Below, piece after piece: positions 51,701 through 63,002 of a stretch of DNA of 64,000 nucleotides; position 1 is the stretch's first letter, and each line of letters opens with the position of its first letter. The translations under genes and the position numbers were made by a program. The stretch comes from Sphagnum compactum. Taxonomy: Eukaryota; Bryophyta; Sphagnopsida; Sphagnales. Location of the stretch: contig OZ234497.1 of assembly GCA_965153455.1 (NCBI GenBank), positions 5,022,001 through 5,086,000 of the forward strand, in the 5' to 3' direction. The notes beneath the pieces are model-generated. The model had not been told where the DNA came from. It saw nothing but the letters and a program-made list of their open reading frames with translations, and did not search any database.

Positions 51701-52077
51701 GAGAAGGCCTGATCATCATGAGCTATGGGCCTTGTGTGTTCTAAGAAATATTTACTTAATGCAAACTGCTGACAAAGGTGATGGCATTTGTCTTGTATTG
51801 TGCTTACCTACCAGAGACAACAACAGGACTTGGTGAGACAGAGGACTGGCGTATTGCCTTTGAGGAGGCAGCCACAGGTCGATCTTCATCATCCAACTAC
51901 TCAAGGTCTCCACAACCAACTTCAAGATCAGCTTCTCCGTCTGTGAATGGGCGACCATCATCCCGAAACAGTAATTACAACGACTATGACGAAAATGGTG
52001 ACACTGGGAATGTAAGCCGACGCATTCCTGGAAGAGCAGCCCCACCACCCCCTCCCACTTCCGTGTATAAATACTAG
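42741..52077 (+). CDS. DRP2: Dynamin-related protein 2 (GTPase-PH-GED-PRD), 22 exons
   Basis: Exons: 42741-42914, 43259-43309, 43697-43817, 44330-44425, 44868-44932, 45086-45203, 45395-45737, 45932-46079, 46665-46766, 46886-47005, 47297-47380, 47688-47815, 48011-48095, 48433-48544, 48886-48962, 49217-49273, 49625-49799, 50011-50165, 50565-50681, 51055-51122, 51386-51549, 51815-52077. All junctions are GT-AG and in frame, giving 940 residues (Arabidopsis DRP2A is near 914). GTPase motifs: P-loop GAGKSA at 59-64, switch I Thr T83, DLPG 155-158, SKVD 217-220. Middle domain follows with [16 protein letters not shown] at about 409-424. PH domain spans about 583-705, GED about 745-840. The tail is Ser/Pro-rich, with five prolines and a terminal VYKY like the YRY end of Arabidopsis DRP2. 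It should hydrolyse GTP and pinch membranes at clathrin-coated pits, the cell plate or the trans-Golgi. Start: the ATG at 42741 gives the expected short N-terminus; a second ATG lies 13 codons on. Confidence 0.95.
44485..44600 (+). pseudogene. 5S rRNA-like sequence in DRP2 intron 4
   Basis: The sense strand aligns along the length of plant 5S rRNA. The best part is 'accagatcccat', then 'ctcccgaagttaag' against the 5S 'ctccgaagttaagcg' at the internal control region, then 'cttgggacagtgacct' against 'aggatgggtgacct', and finally 'atgctgca' against 'gtgttgca'. I judge about 70% identity in the core, with indels. The box C part is poorly kept. It is either a 5S pseudogene or the head of a 5S-derived SINE; the sequence after it (to about 44730) could be the body of such an element. 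It is not a working 5S gene. Confidence 0.75.
46478..46497 (+). repeat. Telomere-like TTTAGGG motifs, DRP2 intron 8
   Basis: Two full TTTAGGG heptamers preceded by TTTAGG, on the sense strand. Confidence 0.85.
50361..50380 (+). repeat. Telomere-like TTTAGGG motifs, DRP2 intron 18
   Basis: Two TTTAGGG heptamers preceded by AGGG, on the sense strand, followed by a diverged 'ttcag'. Confidence 0.85.
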
Positions 52078-52320
52078 ATGCAAAAACACACCTGGTTGTT
52101 CTTATGATAGCAAGGTGCTACTGTCAGCATATTCAGGTGCTCTCTCTTTCATCGCACTTTCCAATTGTTATCATTGTCTATAGGACCTCATGATGTCATT
52201 CTTACGCACAAGCACTGCAGTATTACAGTAGTATGATTCAGGGAGAGTTGGTTGCCTATTTTCAATCTGTATCCACTTATAGGAGGGATCGATGATCCTT
52301 CACTTGTGGGGATTTCACTC

Positions 52321-52350
52321 CTTTTGATCTGTTTCCCTGCAGATCAAAAG
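52321..52350 (+). other. Perfect 11 bp hairpin in probable DRP2 3' UTR
   Basis: Arms 'cttttgatctg' and 'cagatcaaaag' pair perfectly around an 8-base loop, about 245 nt after the stop codon. It may be an mRNA stem-loop. No function can be assigned. Confidence 0.6.
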
Positions 52351-54114
52351 CACATCATGCATTTGAGCATTTGAAATCCCGGTAGGCATAAGTGTTTTCT
52401 TCTCAAGACGTCTCACACATTTTCAACCACTTCCAATTTGGAGTTCGTGAGTTCTATGGTTTTTTCATTAGTCATTGAATTGATTTTTCTCTCCTTTTGC
52501 TGCTTCTCACATTTGCACTCTCCGTGTTCCAAAGTTAGTATTAGGACACATAAAAGTCTATTCCCATTGGCTTGCAAAACATATTTCAGGTGTATGCATA
52601 ACCCTATTCTGTTGAACATTGAAAATAATGGTCCCTTTCTTGCGTTTCCATTAGTCCTCACAAAATTCTCAAACTTACCAAACCCTATTACACATTGAAT
52701 TGTTAAGTCACTCAAGATAACTAAACAACAAAAATCAAACCACCAAATCCAGCAATTTTATTGGCCATAACATCTTTTTCTACACACTTACACAACTCTA
52801 TTCAACACCCTTTTTATGTTCATACACAAATACTGTAACCCTCATCTATATACAAACAAGGTTAAAAACCCAATGCTAATGGTACAAGGGCATTTTCTTG
52901 AAAAAAAATTGCAAAAGTTGCCATATTACAGGGGAAAAATGTAACACATTGCCATAGGTAGATGATGAGTTCCTATTGTTCACGATAACAAGGCAAGAAT
53001 ATTTTTCGAACCTACTTTACTATCTGACATCTAAAGCCAAATGTGGCTCGGTCCTCTTGTGTATGATAGCTAAGCCACCTACCTAACAAAATCGAAAAAA
53101 AACCCCTCATACTCAATGGCTTCTAAGATTTTGACAAAGCCTCTCTTAGCCTCTCTAATAATAGTAGTACGTAATCCATATTACGCACCACATTCAAAAG
53201 TAATCTTCCTAGGTATGTTTCACAACGTTCTCATCGATAGCACTCTTTGTTTCACTTCTCTCTTGGTCAAGTTGTTTGCACATGTCTCCTTCCTTTCATT
53301 CAAGTGTTTTCTTTGCGCCTGAGGGGGTAATTGTGTTAGCTCAATCAAAGAAGTACATTTTGTGGTTGACACAATATTTTCTTTCCCATCTAATTTCTCT
53401 CATTTTGGCTTTCTTCCTTTCTCCAAAATTGAATGTCCTTACTCCATCTCACAATTTTTCCACTATCAATGTTATTGTTGCAATTTCACCAAATCACTTT
53501 CTTTCCCTTGCTCTAGTCATACTTATGTATCAAGTTGATCATTTCTCTAAAAACAAAGCATAGTACACTAGCAAGTAACCATTTTTCATAGCCTTGATTC
53601 CAATGATGGACAACAAAGATTTGAAAAGCATTGATGCAAGTGTGGCAAAGGAAGATCTACACACCTCTATTGTAATAATTATACACTCATCGGGCCAAAC
53701 CCAAGATGTGAAGATGTTTTGTAACTAGAGCTCCTCAAAGCTAAACAAGGATGCACCTACTATTACAATAGCACAAAGTATGGATTAATGTTGTTGGACA
53801 TAGCACAACCACTTGTAACCTCAATAGTAGCAACAACTCCTTTTCAAATCTAAACAAGAACATGTCTACTACAATAGCAACACAAAATACATAGTCACCA
53901 ACTAGGATTACCTACAATTAAATAGTAAAATCAATATATTTCAAGACAACACTTGAACACCTTCGAAGTTGGCTTCTACCCAAGGCTCCAAATCATCTAA
54001 ATATCATAAATGAAGAGACAAATTAAGTGTTTCAACTACATTTGACGAATACATCCATCAAAACTTGAAATTGTGAAGGAGATTGCCCAACTTGGGGATT
54101 AAACAGAAAAAAAT
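52351..54114. other. Intergenic after DRP2
   Basis: AT-rich, no supported gene. A short two-copy motif lies at about 53736-53780 and 53848-53895 ('ctaaacaagga' or 'ctaaacaagaa', then 'tacaatagca'). Confidence 0.4.
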
Positions 54115-54838
54115 TTGACCATGAACTTGAAAAGTAGTTGTGTTGTCAAACGATACAAAGGTCGTGGAATTAACATAACCAATTTGCTGAAACAAATGGA
54201 AATGGTGATGAATCTTATTGAAAGGAATGTTTTTGTTTGTGAAGTGATTGGGATGTCAATGGATAACAAGGGCAAAATATTGGTAATCATGGAACTTATG
54301 GAAGGTGATTTGCAAAATCTCATTAACTAGTGCCATGAACCTCTTAATTATGGTAAGCAAATGCGAATAATGGAAACCATTGTTGTGGGGATTAGAGAAC
54401 TGCACAAATGTGGATTAATACACGTAGATTTCAAAGTCTCCAACATCCATGTTTCACCTCATTGGGAACCCCTCCTCTTACCCACTAAGATAAACAATAA
54501 AGATGGAGAATATGGATTAGCTTTTAATCCAATTAAATTGAAATAATTAGAGTTTGTTCAGTTATATGTTATAATTGAGGAGTATGAAAAGCTTGGATGA
54601 TGTTGTGGGCACATGGTTTAGGAAGGGATCAAAAATGTTGCAAGCAATATTACAAGATGGATCAAATGTCACATTTGCATATTCACATGTTGTGGATGTA
54701 TATGGTTTCCAAAAACATGAGCCTCTTAATCATGTGAGCTTTGGGATTAAACAATTATTGCATTGTTGTTGGCACAATGATCCTCACCAACAAGTTGATT
54801 GGAATGAAATCATTCATATCATTGAATTGGAATGGTAA
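54115..54838 (+). pseudogene. Broken protein kinase-like fragment
   Basis: Frame 54115-54546 has VIMELMEGDLQNLIN, an in-frame TAG, then ELHKCGLIHVDFKVSNIHVS. The last piece matches the catalytic loop of plant Tyr-kinase-like kinases (HRDLKxSN), with Arg changed to Val. A further stop follows. After a frame change, 54575-54838 gives VVGTWFRKGSKMLQ (activation and APE region), SHVVDVYGFQ (the DVYSFG helix) and LLHCCWHNDPHQQVDWNEI (the CWxxDPxxRPxWxEI end of the domain). The glycine loop region is missing or unrecognisable. With at least two stops, a frame change and lost motifs it cannot be active. No intron is evident between the recognised pieces. Confidence 0.75.
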
Positions 54839-56852
54839 ATAAAATCAAAATATGATTGGTAGATCAATCATAGATTTCATTTGAATTGGAAACCAACTTT
54901 CGTTGAACAAGCCTAGATTAATTGCCAAATTTCCACACCACCATGTACTTCATCTTATTTTTTAGGATTCACAAGTAAATGCATGGTATGGTGTAAAAAG
55001 TTTTAGAGAAAACTGGGACTACATGTAGTATAAAAAGTAATAACTCGTAAGATTTCATTCACCTTGAAATTTTTTAAAGATCACATGTAATTAATTTGGG
55101 CTTCAAACATAAAATAAATTATTAAAGCCATCAATATGCGATTGATTCATAGCTATATCATTGTGTAAAAGTACACCAATAATTTTATAAACATTGATTT
55201 AAAACCCTTATTTGATTATTTTTAATTACTTTGAAAATCCATTTTTTTTACATAAAAAGTAAAAACAACACTTAGGCCATCTACATTCTCAATGGAAGAA
55301 CATTTTACAACTTTAAAAAATCACAATCTTCATCATTATTATAACATAATGTACTAACAAATTTGTTTTAAAAACATTTGATCTGAACTTCACAACTTAA
55401 AAAGAAATTAAAATTTTTAGTGAAGAAGATTCTTAAGAATCCACCATGATAATTTTCATGTATCCACCATGATTCATGTTCTTACAATTGTGTTGAAAAT
55501 TATCAAATTATCGAAACCTATGACAATTTTTTGTCTACACTATAGCATGCATTCACCCTTGCCCCTGATACTCATCATTCTCGAATATAAATTGTGTTGG
55601 GGAAATAAGATAATTGAAAATTTTGCACAAGTTTGTTTTAAAGTTTAATGCAATTTGAAAGAAAATATGGAAGGGCTATGATGTCTTCATATGATCTGAA
55701 ATTTTGTGTTACTTCAATGGTGAATAGACATATATATACATATATGCAATAGTCCAATGTCTATCTAATTTTCTTGGAAGGAAAAAAAGGTAATGTGGAA
55801 TGATATAAAATAGCTCCATAATAAAAACTTTTTTCAACGTGATATTCATCATGATTACCAACCATTTTGGGTCTAAACAAGATCAAATGAGCCACAAGCA
55901 TTGCTTTACATTTGTCTTGCATGTCCTACTTCCCCAAAATTACTTTTTCATATGAATGAACTTTTGAATGATTTTTTTTGCAACTTGTTATAAAAAATGA
56001 TTAAAATTGCCCCAATAAGTTTTTTTTAATTTCTTAATATTTTTAATAAATATGAATTTGTAAAAATGTATAGATTCCTTGCAGATTTTATGTTTCATCT
56101 TGAAAAAGGATGATATTTTCAAATCATACCAAAAAATGTTTTTTTTTAAAGTTGAATTTAATGTAATATAAACTACAACTTTTTTTAATACATCAAGTAC
56201 ATTATACCCCATTTATATGTGGTAAAACATTTTTGAAGTTTTGAAATTCTAAATTTTCAAATGTACATACTTTTAATTTTCAAAATTTTAGAATTCCACA
56301 TTTTTGAAATTGTGAATATTTTTTTTATGTGTCTAATAGGTTATTATGATCTCATATTTTTTACCATCAACTTATTTTTATTATATGAGTCCTTTGAAAG
56401 TCCTTTGTAAAAATGTCCTTTTTTAATGACAAAATTTTCCATTTTCAAAAGTCCTTAACTAAATCAAAACTTAAAATTGGGTCAAACGGATTTTAAATTT
56501 GAATTTCATAACATTCATGTGTGTTAAAAAATAATAATGTGCCATGATTACCATGGTTTCAAATGGCAAAAAAAAAAGTCCTCTAATTTTTTATGATAGA
56601 AACTAACATTTGATGTCCTTTGTGGCTTCTTTGATTGTGTTTTGACCCATTTTGTCAATATGATCCTAGGAATCTATCATTTGTTGATTCTTCATTCCAC
56701 TTTTAGATCACAAAAGCCAACAAATTTAGTTAATTTTGTTTAAAAGTTTGCATGTGTCCATTAATTACATGTAAAAAATTAGTAGTTTTCAAGTCTTAAT
56801 TGTTGATATGCTTTTGGGCTCTAATTTCTAGATGAAAATAGACTACCACAAT
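54839..56852. other. Intergenic, extremely AT-rich
   Basis: Long A and T runs; no supported feature. Confidence 0.5.
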
Positions 56853-56943
56853 GTCATTCCTTGGGTTGTGTTGATTGGCCCATTACTTTCCATTGCCATA
56901 GTTCATTTTGGTTTTGTTAGTTCTTTAGAAATAACTTGGATGC
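56853..56943 (+). pseudogene. Decayed DRP2 fragment, GTPase-domain exon 7
   Basis: About 90 bp match DRP2 exon 7 at about 45504-45600. Both share 'cattccttgggttg', 'gttgattggcc', 'tttccattgcc', 'ctgttag' or 'ttgttag', and 'ctttagaaa'. Most differences read as C-to-T or G-to-A in the fragment, and a few bases are deleted. Similarity stops on both sides. Confidence 0.8.
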
Positions 56944-59690
56944 AATGAACAAAGAAATTTGTACTAAAAATGTGTTAAATACATTATGGATTTCAATTTA
57001 CTATTCTCAGTAATGTTAGATTGGCAACCATAGTTACAACAACACAAACATAAGTCCTTTTAAAATCACTGGAAGAAATATGGTTGTGTAGGTATTTACC
57101 CATGAATAGAATTTTATCAAAGCGAATTCATATGCATGAGGACCTTCGTGTTTGGTTAATTTCATTAATATGGGAAACGGTGAATAATAAATCATTGTAA
57201 AACTCAACAATAAAATGCAACAATAATTAACTAATTAAAACATGTCTAAATGAAAATGTCAATTATGAATTTTAAGTTTTCATTGTAGCAGATCACATTA
57301 TATTTCACTCCACATTACTCTCTTTTTTAGTGGAATGCACCAATATCATTGTAGTGGAAAACCCAAAGTGGAATGAAGCATTTTCCATGAAATGTGTGAA
57401 TGAAATAAGTAAAATTTCCCCCCAAAATGAATGTTTCCAGTGGAATGTGCACAAATTTTAGTAGTAGTATATAATATAAAACAATACAAAGAAAAATCAT
57501 AAATTAATTAGGTGTAACCACTGCAAAGTCGAATGTGTTTATTTAGTGGATTTTTTGAGCAAATATCATTAGTGCAATTAGTGTCACCACTTTTTTTATA
57601 GTGGAATAGGCATTTGTGGAAATTTAGAAAGGAATATAATTTTTGGGCTATTAAAAAATTTAGGTCTATTTTTGGTGTATACTTATAATACTACCCATGC
57701 AATTTGCAAGTGGAGTGCATCACCATCAGCATTGTTTTGGCAAAAGTTTACCAAAATGTGAAAAATAAAATTAAAAAAAATATTATGTCTCAGATTCCTT
57801 CAAATTTTGGAAAAAATTGCTAAAAAAAAGAAGTTTCGAGCTAGTTTTGCCAAATTTATAAGCCCTCTTCCTAAGGGTCGTAAAATAAAAGCATGAATAC
57901 AAAACAATTCTACTACCTTGCCTATCCTATTGCCATTTAATGTTAAATCCTTATTGGGATGCTAGCCAATCGTGCTACATGAGAAAATTGAAAAATAATC
58001 ACCGATCACCATGCCTTATACCACTATACCACCAGTCCAAAATTAAAGGTCCATTATATTTAATGTCATGCATCTTGTACCCAAACATGCAAAAGAAAAT
58101 TTCTACAAATTTTTATTTTAAAAGTTCATTTACATTTCACAAAAAAAATGACCATGTAGCCCAAAAATATAGGTCCATTTATGCTACATTGAAAAAATGG
58201 AAACATGGTCATGCAGTCCAAAGATTTGTAAAAGTCAACTTAATGCAAAATTATCCATGTCAAACTATAACATGCTAACTAATGATGTCCATGGGTATAT
58301 GCCTAATTGCTAGAATTTTCTAACAACTACTTGCATTCTTGTAGGATGTAAGTCTCGTTGGTTGCTAAAGACACACATGCTTCATCCAAAGTTTGGACAT
58401 TTGGGTTTCACTCAAGCTCCTCGACCGTGAGCTTGACATTAAGCATGTAGACCTTGGTCACCATGACCATTTGCCTACCTAGCTCACATAATCAGGTACA
58501 AGAGTTTTTTGCGAACCCCTTAGATGCATGGTTGACACCTACAATGCCTTTTCCAACCAACCTTCGCTTTAAATTTGGGGTGGAAGGTGTTACATTTTGT
58601 GCCAACCTTCAATGGAACCTACCACCACACACCCAAGAAAAGGCACATGTGCAAGTTATGTCATGAACACAACACATTAGCACCACATACATCATCACAA
58701 TTAAGCCCCAACTAACTTGGAAAATAGATGGTCCAAGCACTCACATCATCAACTTGTGGCGCACAACTTGGTTGGACATAAGAATATTAGTACTAGCCAA
58801 AGGTTTTCTTGTGGGCAATTTTTCATAAACATCCCAACTCGTCTTGAACACCCCTTTGTTGGTTCCTAGGTGGGTTGAAATGCCAACAAGGAGGCTTAAT
58901 GCATGACTATCTCCATGTGTATTTGCTCCAACTAGTTCCTTCCCCTTTTCAACATCAACCTTGAATGTTAGTGGTTTTTTTCTTGTAAGTGGGACGTACC
59001 CATTATTGATTTAATTTCCATACAACTAATGAGAGGAACCTACTTGGACCCACCAAAAACTAATATTTGATTTGTCTTCTATTTGGATTTAAACTACTAA
59101 TTAATGGTAGTCTATTTTTTGTGGTGGGGCCAGAATGTCATTCACCACCAAAGCTTGATCTTGAATTGGTCTTGGTTGCCAACCTCGTCTTCCTTTGTCA
59201 TAGATTGGGTTGAAGTTGATTATCAAGCATAATAACCTTGACATCAGTAATGGTATATCCCACCAATTAGGTATTTGGCTTTTGGCCATCACATGGATGT
59301 GTAACATATGTAGATAGTACTTCCATGTTTCCAAGAGTCCTTAAGTCACTCTTGCTATCAGATAGAGCCCTAGATATGGATAGGGACTTCCTTGTGTTAT
59401 GGTCTTGTCCCTTCCCTATGCTGGTGTTTATACCATTCCCATCCTCCACATCATTTTTGGAGGTAGGTGGCATTTTTCTTGTAGAAAAAACATACACGAG
59501 CCGTTGATGTCTAAGGCATCCAACATAAGGACCCATCAATTCATCAACATTATCATAAAAATTAAATATCCCTATCTTCTTGGTGATAATTACCTATCAA
59601 ATGCAATACATTGACTTTGCTAAAACCCACCTACTTTCTACTTTGGAGAACCTTACGACCCACCTATATTTTACTAAATATTTTTACATA
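56944..59690. other. Intergenic between DRP2 fragments
   Basis: AT-rich. A diffuse repeat at about 58024-58230 has several 'agtccaaa' / 'gcccaaaa' and 'ggtccatt' motifs. Minus-strand frames at 59101-59539 have no recognised domain. I could not find further DRP2 pieces by eye. Confidence 0.4.
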
Positions 59691-59917
59691 TCATCATGAG
59701 CTATGGGCCTTGCATATTCTTAGAATTATTTACTTAATGCAAATTGTTGATAAAGGTGATGACATTTTGTTTTGTATTGTGTTTACCTACCTAAACAACA
59801 ATAGGACTTAGTGACAAGCATATTGTTTTTGAGGAGACAACCACAAAGTCGATCTTCATCATCCAACTACTCAAGGTTTCCATGACCAAGTTCAAGACCA
59901 ACTTCTCCATCCATGAA
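59691..59917 (+). pseudogene. Decayed DRP2 fragment, intron 21 plus exon 22
   Basis: About 227 bp match DRP2 51713-51945 in the same orientation. The copy includes the last 100 bp of intron 21 ('tcatcatgagctatgggcc', 'tacttaatgcaaa'), the former splice acceptor area (the acceptor 'ccag' now reads 'ctaaa') and the first part of exon 22 ('gtcgatcttcatcatccaac'). Intron sequence shows it was copied from DNA and not from spliced mRNA. Again many changes are C-to-T or G-to-A. Confidence 0.92.
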
Positions 59918-61084
59918 ATATTTTAGTACTACATTAAACTAAAAACTTTTAACCAAATCTTGACTTTGTATATGCAACACACAATGGTTTAATGAATGGT
60001 GTAGATGGAATATTTTAAGTTTCAACAAACTACTTGATTCAAATTAAATTATATTGATATCGTTTAATAACCCTAAAAGTCACCAACTCACAAGAACCAA
60101 AAACATTGATTTATATACCCCTAAAATATATCTTACATTGGACACCAATATAACACAACTTGAAAGTGATTCAAATTGTTCCAATTTTGCCCATATTATA
60201 ACAAGAACCCAATTTCCCTTTAGTTGTAATTCATAACATACATTGAGACAAGGATTCCATACACATCACTATCATATATCAAAATTTTAAAAATCTCTAC
60301 TTTCTTTGATCTTTGTGAATGAAACCTTTCCTAATTTATCCAAATTTTGCTATAGAAATGCATTGACTACAAATAAATGCACATCGAAATCAATGTTGTT
60401 TATTTCTTGCTTTTGAAAGGAACTTTCGTTTCCAAGTTTTATTTTTTATTTTTTAAAAAAAAATTGGGGATTTTTTTAGTTTGAGAAAACTTTGGTTGAA
60501 ATTCTGAAAATTAATTTTTTGATTTATAAAACCTCCCCTTTTGGAGATTTCCAAAAAAATTTGGAACCCAATTTGGTTTAAAACCCGGTTTGATTCCATC
60601 CACATTGCACCCAACTAATCTATTATTACAAGTAAAATTACTTTTAATAATAAATTTGTCCAACTAATGTACAATGCCCAAGCCAAAGATTGTGTATTAT
60701 TTCTTATGTATATATAACTTAAAAAATTAAAGTGCCTTAAAACATGGCTTGAATCTTAATGGTTTTTTAGTTTTTTCTTTTAGGGTGGTTTCCACCAATG
60801 CAATAGTAAAAAAGAAATGGCAATCATAATATTTTTTCCAAACTAAAAATAAAATGGAAACATATGTTGGAAATCAAAGTAATTTGTAAATTGGTTATTG
60901 GCAATGGAATCATAACCTTCCATATATATTGAAGCAACAAGGGAAATAATTATGCAACAAAGGATAAATAAGGGAGATAATGAGGTGATAGGGATAGCTA
61001 ATTTGCAATGGCTTATCAACCCATCAAATTACCTAGAGTAAAATTTAGGCAATTTGATTTCTTTTGCTTTCATTATGTCATTTA
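59918..61084. other. Intergenic, AT-rich
   Basis: No supported feature. Confidence 0.4.
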
Positions 61085-61930
61085 AACAAAAAAAAACATG
61101 TCGCAACCCTAACCTTGGGCTCACGACCAAGGCAAGGGTTTGCAAAGGTGCGGGCCAAGAGTGAAGCCCGAGAGTCACATTTCATGCTCCTAGGAGTGTA
61201 GGAGAGTGTGAAGGAATGAACCCCCACACTCCCAAGTGATCTCCCACTTTGGGAGTTGGACTCCCGATGGACTCCCAAACCTTTAAAAGGCGATTGCAAG
61301 GATCAAAACTCATGAGATTGAAGAGTTTCTTATACCATTGGAAAGCTCTTGCAACTTAGATGTCTAAAATGGGCTCCCATGACCCATTTGGGAACCTTAA
61401 ACATAAATTATGACCAAAAGAAGGATCGAGAGTCAAAGTGCCAATTTGACTCCCGACCACTAAAAGTTGGGAATCGCGTTGATTTACTTGCTTACAGGTG
61501 GTGTGCCACATACTACTAGAAACATCTCGACAAGGGTTACAACTTTTCTTTAGACCTCACATTAATCGAAAGTCTGCACAAAAAGTTATCGGCCTCCAAA
61601 GTTGCAAGATACTCAATTTCGAGAATTTTGGGACTCCCAACTTGGGAATCTTGGGACAAAATGACATTTGGGTGTTAGCCCCATGGCCATGCACAGAGAA
61701 TACTATAAGGGGGAAGGTGGTGGCTTCCCTCAAATCCGGGCCGTGATGAGTCTTATGAATCCGTGTTTGCTCGTGGCTCGTCTTTGCACCAAAAGTGCTC
61801 CAACTATGCACTAACCAACTTGTTGTTTGGTTTGTGCAGGTCCATGTGAATAATTGACCTGCTTGTCACTCGTCCTAGTCCCCATCCCATAGCTCTAACG
61901 CGCCCCTCTACCCTTGACGTGCTATGAACC
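61085..61930. repeat. CG-retaining block, probably a younger insertion
   Basis: About 850 bp with a clearly higher G+C and CG content than both flanks. Many copies of 'actccca' and 'tgggag' type motifs occur, some facing each other. There is no recognisable protein. It may be part of an LTR retrotransposon or another recent insertion. I could not define its ends, terminal repeats or class. Confidence 0.45.
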
Positions 61931-62689
61931 AGGGAGCGTACTCCAACTCCTCATTTTTTCGCTATTTTCACCTTGGACTCACAATTGAGTTTATCAAGGA
62001 GCTTGGGGTTGCGTCAGAACATGTTGGGTTACTAATGTTATTTAGCAAAATTTCACCAAAAACAATAACTCCAGGTTTGATTGCCTTAAAAAAAACTTGT
62101 ATTTACATAATTAAAAAACCTAGACCTATTTAAAAAGGAGAAATAACCCAATGTAAGTTTAGGTTTAGTTTCAACAAAAGGTTAATGGCATAATTTCACA
62201 ACCTTGCAAAACTTAATGTATAAACACATGGTTGATTCAAAAAACGTACAAACGTATTAAAATAAATAAAATTTAAAGGATGACAATTTAACACAAACTA
62301 AATGTCAAAAAATTCCATCTCAACAACTGACTACTTGTAATAGGTTGGTTGTGGTGATGGGGGGTGTGTTTTAAAGGGGTGGAAGTCAAAAATAATTGGG
62401 CCTATCATTATTGCCCAACTTAAGATAGAAGATGCTTACATCCTTTATAATGTAATTAAAATTCCTTGATAAAGAAAAATAACCAAGATAGAAATATGAG
62501 GACCCTTTGGCCTTTTGAAGCTCCAAATGGCATTGGCACAACTGTGTAAGAAAACATCAACCTATTTGTGTAGACATCCAAATACCTCAATTGTTGAAGG
62601 GAGTAATTGATCAGTGGGGTATCAATTGTGTCAGGGATGCCAATATTATGGAGTTCATTCATTTGAATGTTTATCCATGACTTGTAATA
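61931..62689. other. Intergenic, AT-rich
   Basis: No supported feature. Confidence 0.4.
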
Positions 62690-63002
62690 AACTTGTACCT
62701 AACCTTTAGTTTAGTTCCAGTTCATTTCATTCTTTGTTAGCTTATAGTTAATTCTTAGTTCACTTCTAATTCATTCTTAATTCACTTCTAGTTCACTCTT
62801 AATTCACTTTTAATTAATTCCTAGCTCACTATTAATTAACTCTTAAATCATTTCTAGTTAACTTGTAGTCCATTTTCAATTTACTTCCAATTAATTCGTA
62901 GTTGATCTCTAATTAACCCTTAATTCACATTGATTAACTATTAGTTTATTTTTAATTAAGTTTAAGTTTATTCTTAGTTGAATCTTAGTTCGTTCATAAT
63001 TC
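62690..63002 (+). repeat. Degenerate minisatellite, about 12-14 bp unit
   Basis: More than 20 variants of a unit like 'ttaattcactt' or 'tagttcattc' follow one another over about 310 bp. Confidence 0.9.
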
